Shown one piece after another: positions 15,120 to 20,874 of a stretch of 20,874 bases of DNA. Made by a program: the position numbers and the translations under genes. This DNA comes from Nonlabens sp. (GTDB lineage: Bacteria > Bacteroidota > Bacteroidia > Flavobacteriales > Flavobacteriaceae). Numbering within the stretch: the first letter of the stretch is position 1; each line of letters begins with the position of its first letter. Below the pieces are notes generated by a model. That model did no database searches. It was not told where the DNA came from and worked only from the letters and a program-made list of their open reading frames with translations. The stretch is taken from positions 1 to 20,874 of the forward strand of contig JALZUY010000205.1 of NCBI GenBank assembly GCA_023301395.1, written 5' to 3'.

Positions 15120-17249
15120 TTACTTCACAAGTTGATCTATAGCATCATCTATCTCTGTAACTGGCAACTTGCAACTACCATCTAAACATACATAGATATA
15201 TGTTTCACCTTCAGAAAACCTGCTTTTCATAATAGGCAATTGACTATCACTAGTAGCACCTGCAATTAATATATTAGGTATGTACTGTTTATGCAATTGA
15301 CTTACTTTTTTAATCGCATCCTTACCTGAAACAGCAATTTCATAATATGGATTTGAATAATCCATATATAAATGGAGCCAGTTTGAATAACCTGATGGTG
15401 TATTTTTAATATCACTCTCTATAGTTGCTAGCATTTGTTGTGCAACCTTAGCATACTTTGGATTAGAATAATAGTGGCTCAGTTTAAATAAACTTTGAGC
15501 TAAAACAGAATTAGAAGATGGAATTACATTATCTACAACTTCTATTTTACGTGAGATTAAGTTTAACTGATTATCTGAAGTGAAATAAAACACACCTGTA
15601 TTCTCATCATAGAAATGTATTATAGAATACTGCATAAGGTCATTTGCTGTATTTAACCAGTCTTCATTTAAAGTTGCTTGGTATAACACTATAAAAGCAT
15701 CTATGGTATGCGCATAATCCTCAGCGAATCCATTAATAGTACTTTTACCTTCTTTATAATTATGAAATAACGACCCATCTTTATTTAATTGTTTTGACTT
15801 TATAAATTTTGCGTTTTTAATGGCTATATCTAGATGTTTTTTATCGCCCAAAGCTGTGTAAGCCTCCACATATGATTTAAGCATTAAAGAGTTCCAAGAG
15901 GTCAACACCTTATCATCTGTTAATGGTCTTTTTTTGTTTTTTCTTAAATCGTATAATTTAGTTTTCCAACTTGCAACCATAGTTTCAAATTGTTCTTGAG
16001 AAAGATTATTTTCTTTTAGAAATACAGCATCAGTTTGTGTCTTGAAAAGTATATAAGTATCATCTTCCCATTTTCTTGAAGGAATAATATTGTAATAGGA
16101 TTTGAATAATTCAAATTCTGATTGCAGTGCAAGTTGCAATTCTTCTTGTGTCCATGTGTAAAATGCGCCTTCTTTTTTCTCTCCTAATTCATTTAAACTA
16201 TCTGCATCTAGAGATGAATAAAAAGCTCCTTCTTTTTGAGTTAATTCTACACTGACAAATGTCAAGGTTTCTTCTACTATCTTTTTGTAATATACATCAC
16301 CCGTTAATTGATAGGCATTACTGTAAAGGCTTACAAGTTGTGCATTATCGTAAAGCATTTTTTCAAAATGAGGCACATGCCATTCTTCATCTACAGTATA
16401 TCTTGAAAAACCTCCACCTATCTGATCATATATACCACCATTTGCCATTTTAACTAAAGAATTTTTTACGTGTTTTAGTAAAGCTTGATCATCATTTTGA
16501 TATGCATACCTTAATAAAAAATCCAATTGACTAGGCATAGCAAATTTAGGTGCATTTAACTCACCACCATTAATAGAATCTAAAGTAGGTCTCCATAAAT
16601 CTATTAATGAAGCTAGTGATTCCTTATTATATGCTACAATATCTTTATTAACGGTTATTAATTCGGTACTCTTTAAACCTTTCGTTAATTGATTTGCATA
16701 TTCAATAACCTTATTTGGATCAGTCTTATACAAATTAGACATGTCAATTAGAACTCTTTCCCATTGCGATTTTGAAAAGTAAGTACCTCCAAAAACTGGT
16801 CGTCCATCTGGTAACGTAATACAGTTAAGCGGCCAGCCTCCACTACCAGTCATTAACTGAACAGCATCCATATAAATCTTATCTATATCTGGTCTTTCTT
16901 CACGATCAACTTTAATACTTACAAAGTTATCATTCATTAATACGGCAATAGAATCATTCTCAAAACTCTCTTCTTCCATCACATGACACCAGTGACAAGC
17001 TGAATAACCTATAGAGATCACTATAAGTTTATTTTCTTCTTGAGCGACTTCTAAAGATTCTGGATTCCAAGCTTTCCAGTCTACAGGATTATAAGCATGT
17101 TGTAACAAGTAAGGACTTGTTTCTTTAATCAAATCGTTTGACTGTCTTTGATCTTCTGCAGCTAGAGAAGAACTATTTTCTTTATTATCGCAACTTGAAA
17201 ATAAGATTGCTAATAATGCTACTAAAACGACTCTATAGAACATATGCAT
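15120..17249 (-). CDS. Thioredoxin-fold DUF255 lipoprotein (YyaL/SSP411 family)
   Basis: The 709-residue protein has a lipoprotein-like N terminus (MHMFYRVVLVALLAILFSSC, cysteine 20) and then the highly conserved DUF255 region: LIKETSPYLLQHAYNPVDW, the thioredoxin-like motif SACHWCHVM with C85 and C88, VDREERPDIDKIYMDAVQ and GGWPLNCITLPDGRPVFGGTYF. From about residue 230 it turns into an alpha/alpha-barrel like that of glycoside-processing or epimerase enzymes (HFEKMLYDNAQLVSLYSNAY, LTSWNSLMLKSYVEAY, FAEDYAHTIDAFIVLYQ). Length and domain order are normal. The family is widespread, but its reaction is not established; a redox or sugar-related role is usually proposed. Most relatives are cytosolic, so an anchored, exported form is a point of interest typical of Bacteroidota. 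An alternative ATG at 17243 would only remove two residues. A six-base inverted repeat lies just ahead (17277-17300). Confidence 0.88.
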   Translation of the reverse strand: MHMFYRVVLVALLAILFSSCDNKENSSSLAAEDQRQSNDLIKETSPYLLQHAYNPVDWKAWNPESLEVAQEENKLIVISIGYSACHWCHVMEEESFENDSIAVLMNDNFVSIKVDREERPDIDKIYMDAVQLMTGSGGWPLNCITLPDGRPVFGGTYFSKSQWERVLIDMSNLYKTDPNKVIEYANQLTKGLKSTELITVNKDIVAYNKESLASLIDLWRPTLDSINGGELNAPKFAMPSQLDFLLRYAYQNDDQALLKHVKNSLVKMANGGIYDQIGGGFSRYTVDEEWHVPHFEKMLYDNAQLVSLYSNAYQLTGDVYYKKIVEETLTFVSVELTQKEGAFYSSLDADSLNELGEKKEGAFYTWTQEELQLALQSEFELFKSYYNIIPSRKWEDDTYILFKTQTDAVFLKENNLSQEQFETMVASWKTKLYDLRKNKKRPLTDDKVLTSWNSLMLKSYVEAYTALGDKKHLDIAIKNAKFIKSKQLNKDGSLFHNYKEGKSTINGFAEDYAHTIDAFIVLYQATLNEDWLNTANDLMQYSIIHFYDENTGVFYFTSDNQLNLISRKIEVVDNVIPSSNSVLAQSLFKLSHYYSNPKYAKVAQQMLATIESDIKNTPSGYSNWLHLYMDYSNPYYEIAVSGKDAIKKVSQLHKQYIPNILIAGATSDSQLPIMKSRFSEGETYIYVCLDGSCKLPVTEIDDAIDQLVK

Positions 17250-17310
17250 ATATAAACTCTCTTTAAAACGTGTTTATTGATCTTTAATTATAGTGATCAA
17301 GAATTATCAA

Positions 17311-17340
17311 AAATAAAAAAGACTGCCCTTTCAGACAGCC
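17311..17340 (-). terminator. Intrinsic terminator of the T9SS type A gene
   Basis: On the reverse strand GGCTGTCT-GAAA-GGGCAGTC (17340-17321) folds into an eight-pair stem (including G-U pairs) capped by a GAAA tetraloop, followed by TTTTTTATTT (17320-17311). It lies 35 nt past the stop codon at 17376. Read on the plus strand the stem is broken by an A-C mismatch, so it acts on the leftward transcript. Confidence 0.85.
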
Positions 17341-17375
17341 ATTTTTCTAATAAAGGTAATTTTAAAATCTTAAAT

Positions 17376-18785
17376 TTACTCTTTTATAAGCTTCATAGTT
17401 TTCACACCGTTTTCACTTTCAATTCTTGCAAAGTACATTCCTGACTTCAAGCCATTAGCATCTATTTCAACATCTAACTTTCCTGGATTTATTGAAGTAA
17501 CTTCTTTACCTAATAAATCAACAATCGTTACATTTTGAATCATTGAGTTTCCAGAAATAGTCCAGTTGTTTTGAGTTGGGTTAGGGAATACTTTAAAAGC
17601 AGCTCCGTTAACATCATCTAAACCAGCAGTAGTGTCTTTATGAAGATATAAGTTATCATAATAAACAGTTCCTATGTCAGAAGAAATAACAAATTGAACA
17701 AAGTCATTTCTGTCAGCATTAACAATAGAAGTAAAACTAGTTAATGGAATATCAATTGAAATCCAAGTTCCAGGATTAGGAGTAGGTAGCATGTTTGCAT
17801 TAGTAACAGAAAACTCAATTGCATTTGCTTCAGCTGCTCCACCATTCCAGTTAGACCATTTTACATTAAAACTTTTGTTTGTTGTATCCTCACTTGTGAA
17901 AATATCCATGTGAAAATGTGTAAATGCAGTTGCATCAAATCTATTTGCAACAAATTCAACACCTTCACAACCTAGACCTGTAATCAATTTAGTTGGATTA
18001 GAAGCAATCATTACGTCAGTAGTAGTTGCTCCACACCAAGGAGTGTCAAATGTATCAACACCTATACTTGTATAAGCATCACTAAAAAGAGAAATCACAT
18101 CTGCTGGCGCTCTATTAGGTGGTGTAGGAGCTGCAGTTGCCGGCGGCACATTACATGGCGCACAAGGTCCACCACAATCAATTCCTGTTTCTCCTTGATT
18201 CTGGATTCCATCATTACATGTCGCTGGTGCTGGAGCAGACATAGCTGTAATGTTATCAACATAACTAGTTGATACTGGGCTACAGTTTGCGGTTCCACAA
18301 ACCCAACCGTTTGCAGTGCTATCCCATAAATTAAAGAAAAATATTCTCGGGTATAGACCGTTTGCTACATCTGGAATATCTCTAGCAATATTAAAGTCAA
18401 AAGTTAATGTTTCCCAACCTGTTCCCATATGACTAGCATCAGTTGCAGAGTCTGGACCAGTTCCACCGCTTACTCTTGCAAGCATATCAAATGAAGTGTT
18501 AGAAAACACATCTACTGTTACTGTTTTAGTAGTAGTTAGATCCATCCAGTCGTTTTGTAAAGTAAGTTCAGCCTGTTGCCATGGAGCAGATGCTGCACCT
18601 GTCACAACTTCTAGCACGTTACCATTTGTTCCTCCTGAAGCAGGATCTGGAACGATAGTAGCACTACCTGGACCGTTTGCAAAACCCAAAGTCGGAGCCG
18701 TTGCACCGTCAAAATTTTCTAATACAACTTGTGCAAAACACACTGAGCTGATAAGAAGCGTTAATAAAAGAGTAATTTTTTTCAT
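17376..18785 (-). CDS. Secreted two-module, Cys-linked protein with T9SS type A sorting domain
   Basis: This 469-residue exported protein has a signal peptide (MKKITLLLTLLISSVCFAQ). Module 1 at about 20-185 looks like a jelly-roll beta-sandwich ending in SYVDNITAMSA. A cysteine-rich linker follows at 190-211 (CNDGIQNQGE...DCGGPCAPC, four cysteines) with a Pro-rich hinge. Module 2 at about 228-385 starts ADVISLFSDAYTSIGVDTF and ends VYYDNLYLHKD. A type A T9SS tail occupies the last 73 residues (VFPNPTQNNWTIS, GLKSGMYFARIESENGVKTMKLIKE). No glycosidase or protease motif is seen. In Flavobacteriia, modules like the second occur with laminarinases and surface glycan-binding proteins, so carbohydrate binding is my best guess, not a proven role. 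It is a single-gene transcript ending at the terminator at 17311-17340. No clear promoter is visible. Confidence 0.85.
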   Translation of the reverse strand: MKKITLLLTLLISSVCFAQVVLENFDGATAPTLGFANGPGSATIVPDPASGGTNGNVLEVVTGAASAPWQQAELTLQNDWMDLTTTKTVTVDVFSNTSFDMLARVSGGTGPDSATDASHMGTGWETLTFDFNIARDIPDVANGLYPRIFFFNLWDSTANGWVCGTANCSPVSTSYVDNITAMSAPAPATCNDGIQNQGETGIDCGGPCAPCNVPPATAAPTPPNRAPADVISLFSDAYTSIGVDTFDTPWCGATTTDVMIASNPTKLITGLGCEGVEFVANRFDATAFTHFHMDIFTSEDTTNKSFNVKWSNWNGGAAEANAIEFSVTNANMLPTPNPGTWISIDIPLTSFTSIVNADRNDFVQFVISSDIGTVYYDNLYLHKDTTAGLDDVNGAAFKVFPNPTQNNWTISGNSMIQNVTIVDLLGKEVTSINPGKLDVEIDANGLKSGMYFARIESENGVKTMKLIKE

Positions 18786-19250
18786 AGTATTAATTATTAG
18801 TATTTGAGATTACAATATCTGCATTTTCACTCAAGAAAAGGTTATTATTACCCATACAAAAACTATACAAGGGTCATAAAAAGTGTAGAATGCTCGATTT
18901 ACAAGACTTAATATTAATGATTCTCAAAATAAACATAGTAATTTTTAAACAATCTCTATAGATCAGGCTAATATTAAAAGGGGTTTTAAAAGGTTAGAGA
19001 ATTAAAAACTTTAGTTCATTTCTATTTAGAAAAACAGACTTCATCAAAGGATTTAATCGATGAAAAGACACAAAAAAATAACGCTACAGAAACACAACAG
19101 GAATAAAAAACACAACATATTGGATATTCATACTTCTTATAATTTTAAAATATATCAAATTGAATTAAGTGTTAAAACCTAAGAATGATTTCAAAATTAT
19201 TGAGAAAACGCTTTCGCGAAAGCGTTAAAAAACTACTAAACATTTCTTAT
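18786..19250. other. 465-nt AT-rich intergenic region
   Basis: No convincing gene is seen. It must hold the leader and promoter of the type A T9SS gene (no clear consensus found) and has the third palindrome copy at its right end. A 40-codon plus-strand frame from about 19060 is Lys/Asn-rich and has no sign of selection. A short stem (TTAAAA-GGGG-TTTTAA, 18974-18989) is present but is probably chance. It may be a decayed gene or a regulatory leader. Confidence 0.5.
19207..19226. repeat. Palindromic intergenic repeat, copy 3 (20-bp perfect palindrome)
   Basis: AACGCTTTCGCGAAAGCGTT is a perfect palindrome 24 nt past the stop codon of the VCBS gene. On the minus strand it is followed by TTCTC (GCGTTTTCTC), a weak T-run, so this copy could act as a terminator. 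It shares its core with the copies at 1664-1679 and 7960-7985. Confidence 0.9.
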
Positions 19251-20874
19251 TTAAGATTTAGTCTCAAACAAGGAAACGCTGTTATTATTATTTGTAATTA
19301 AAAAGATCTCGCCTTTCACTGTATCAATTCTATTTATATCTCTACTGTCATAAGGAACATAAAAACCACTTTGCTGTGGTGAGATATAATTAAAATTATT
19401 ATTTCCATCACCTAAAAGAACAGCTCCAAAACCTGAATCGTATCGTACCGTTTCAACTTCAACTCCATAATGATTCCCCACTGTTACAAGATCCATAAAG
19501 CCATCTCCATTTACATCATAGACTAGAGTTGACTTAATAGGAGCGATTTGAGCCTCATTAGGCAGTGACTTTATCTCGAGCTTACCATTATTATTAATTA
19601 AAATGATACTCTCGAAACTCTTAATTTCATATTTGACAGCTCCTTCTATCTTATCCTCTGGTAAAATATCAATAAGTTTAGATGATGCAAAACTGTGATA
19701 ATCCTTAAACTTCTCAGCCACATAAGGCATTTGCTGGCTTGTACATTCTCTACCTCTAAGCGGCACATAATCATCTTTATAGAATTTTGCTAGTACAACA
19801 TCATTAGTACCATTGTTATCAAAATCACTGGCATAAACCTTAAATGGGTGCTCCTTAGATGCTTTGAACTTATTGTTCTTACCTAGGTTTCCAACAATGT
19901 AATCATCATCTCCATCATTATCTAAATCACTAGCGGTTATAGACCACCATATACCGCGAGTATCATCAAGTCCATATTGAGAAGATTCATCTTTAAAAAC
20001 GCCTTTATTATTGGTAAGAACCTTAATTTCCATCCATTCACCTACGATCATTAAGTCCTCATCATTATCACCATCAATATCAGTAAAAACAGCATCAGTA
20101 ACCATTCCTAAATCTGTTAAAGCTCCTGCAGTGTCATCAATTGCTTTTTTAAATATCCCGTTTTCATTAATTAATAAATAGCTGGTTGCTGGAAACGTGT
20201 ACTTACCAGGAATAAGCCGTGTTCCTACAAAAACATCTAAGTCGCCATCATTATCCACGTCTGCAGCTTTTACACATTGCGAGCTTTGTGCGATTACTGG
20301 AAGAGAAGTTTTACTCTTACTATAATTACCTGACCCATCATTTATATATAATCGATCTCTGAGTGAGGCATTACCTATTTTAAATTCATTTCCTCCACTA
20401 GCGATGTATAAATCTAGGTCCTTATCTCCATCTACATCTATGAAGAGGCATCCCATATCTTCTGATTTCAAATCCTGTTCCCACGGTTGTGAAAGGCTCT
20501 TTACGAATTCACCATTTGCATTTTGAAGGTATAAAGCACCACTTTGATTTGCAGCTCCACCTATAAATAAATCTTGTAAACCATCGCTATTCACATCTTC
20601 CACTGCCGAAAACGGACCATTTTGAGATAATTTATGTGGTAATAGTATTTGTTCTTGAAAGTCATCAAATTCATTTTCTTGATGCTTAAAATCGATTCCT
20701 AAATCATTACTTTTAAGTGAAGTCAAGAAGGCATTAGTGATTTTATCTTTCTTTATAGCAGCTTTTGCTTGCGCATAATCTACTTCTAGAACTTGATTAG
20801 CCTCTACGTCTTTAAACGAGCTCATCTTCCCATCTGGCCAAATTATTTCTACTTCTTGAACATTTACATCTTGC
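19251..20874 (-). CDS. VCBS/FG-GAP repeat protein with ASPIC-UnbV motif (partial, start beyond right edge)
   Basis: The reverse frame is open to the window edge, so the visible 540 residues are the C-terminal part of a larger protein; the first visible ATG (20825) is internal. At the edge it reads VNVQEVEIIWPDGKMSSFKDVEANQVLEV, the ASPIC/UnbV motif (family pattern VxVxWPxGxxxxxxxVxxNQxLxV). After it come seven FG-GAP/VCBS repeats with calcium-binding acidic turns, for example VEDVNSDGLQDLFIGG, IDVDGDKDLDLYIASGG, ADVDNDGDLDVFVGT, TDIDGDNDEDLMIVGEW, SDLDNDGDDDYIVGNLG and YDVNGDGFMDLVTVG. Such proteins of about 1,100 residues form calcium-stabilised beta-propellers on the cell surface and are often encoded beside SusC/SusD transporter pairs. 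No T9SS tail is seen at the C terminus (FLITNNNNSVSLFETKS), so surface anchoring would have to come from the missing N terminus. A SusC/SusD locus beyond the right edge is inference. Confidence 0.9.
   Translation of the reverse strand, partial: QDVNVQEVEIIWPDGKMSSFKDVEANQVLEVDYAQAKAAIKKDKITNAFLTSLKSNDLGIDFKHQENEFDDFQEQILLPHKLSQNGPFSAVEDVNSDGLQDLFIGGAANQSGALYLQNANGEFVKSLSQPWEQDLKSEDMGCLFIDVDGDKDLDLYIASGGNEFKIGNASLRDRLYINDGSGNYSKSKTSLPVIAQSSQCVKAADVDNDGDLDVFVGTRLIPGKYTFPATSYLLINENGIFKKAIDDTAGALTDLGMVTDAVFTDIDGDNDEDLMIVGEWMEIKVLTNNKGVFKDESSQYGLDDTRGIWWSITASDLDNDGDDDYIVGNLGKNNKFKASKEHPFKVYASDFDNNGTNDVVLAKFYKDDYVPLRGRECTSQQMPYVAEKFKDYHSFASSKLIDILPEDKIEGAVKYEIKSFESIILINNNGKLEIKSLPNEAQIAPIKSTLVYDVNGDGFMDLVTVGNHYGVEVETVRYDSGFGAVLLGDGNNNFNYISPQQSGFYVPYDSRDINRIDTVKGEIFLITNNNNSVSLFETKS

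Noticed and set aside
17277..17300. TTGATC...GATCAA interrupted palindrome ahead of the DUF255 gene, a possible operator
   Set aside because: Six-base arms around a 12-nt AT spacer, with only one copy seen; not enough to call a binding site.
18974..18989. TTAAAA-GGGG-TTTTAA hairpin in the 465-nt gap
   Set aside because: The stem is all A-T and weak, with no T-run and no gene end near it.
19060..19185. 40-codon plus-strand frame starting MKRHKKITLQKHNRN in the long gap
   Set aside because: It is Lys/Asn/His-rich, as expected from random AT-rich DNA, with no promoter, partner gene or recognisable motif.
1..20874. CRISPR arrays, tRNA or rRNA genes, defence systems
   Set aside because: No regularly spaced direct repeats, no cloverleaf-like or ribosomal sequence, and no recognisable defence proteins were seen.

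Overview
The window looks like chromosome from a marine-type Flavobacteriaceae member (Bacteroidota), possibly near Nonlabens or Dokdonia; the genus is a guess. The evidence is the AT-rich composition, two type IX secretion (T9SS) cargo tails (one type A, one type B), Bacteroidota-style promoters (TTTG, 19 nt, TAnnTTTG), short SSC/VSC lipoboxes, and a VCBS/ASPIC-UnbV protein of the kind often linked to SusC/SusD loci. Most of the window reads as housekeeping and cell-envelope genes. I do not see a clear multi-gene defence or biosynthetic system.

Left block (1-7148, all minus strand). The 5' half of acnB (aconitase B) runs off the left edge. After a 313-nt gap comes a compact leftward operon read from a strong promoter at 7118-7148: a two-domain parvulin PPIase, a SurA/PrsA-like lipoprotein, a SurA-like PPIase, a MoxR AAA+ ATPase, and a 57-residue two-helix membrane microprotein two bases after moxR. 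The first three are envelope chaperones for proteins crossing the periplasm. The microprotein begins just past the moxR stop codon, so it may work with or be coupled to MoxR.

Middle block (7240-13354). On the plus strand lie an SRPBCC-fold protein with a tiny downstream partner, a lipoprotein of unknown function, and an FAD-linked D-2-hydroxyacid dehydrogenase. The dehydrogenase ends with its stop codon overlapping that of a convergent membrane protein (possibly YhhN-like). Then comes a large secreted PKD protein with a type B T9SS tail.

Mobile scar and light sensor (13486-15087). An N-terminal fragment of an IS982-type transposase is cut off by a 926-bp IS1595-like element. That element has recognisable 17-bp ends, but its transposase is frameshifted and missing zinc-ribbon cysteines. 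Directly after it is a short BLUF blue-light sensor with the three flavin-contacting residues intact but with unusual residues at the Trp and Met positions.

Right block (15120-20874, minus strand). A thioredoxin-fold/DUF255 lipoprotein is followed upstream by a secreted two-module, Cys-linked protein with a type A T9SS tail and a good intrinsic terminator, then a 465-nt AT-rich gap, then the C-terminal part of a VCBS/ASPIC-UnbV surface protein whose start lies beyond the right edge. A glycan-related locus may continue off the right side.

A recurring palindrome (core CGCTTTCGCGAAAGCG) occurs three times, each 16-30 nt past the last stop codon of a gene or operon.
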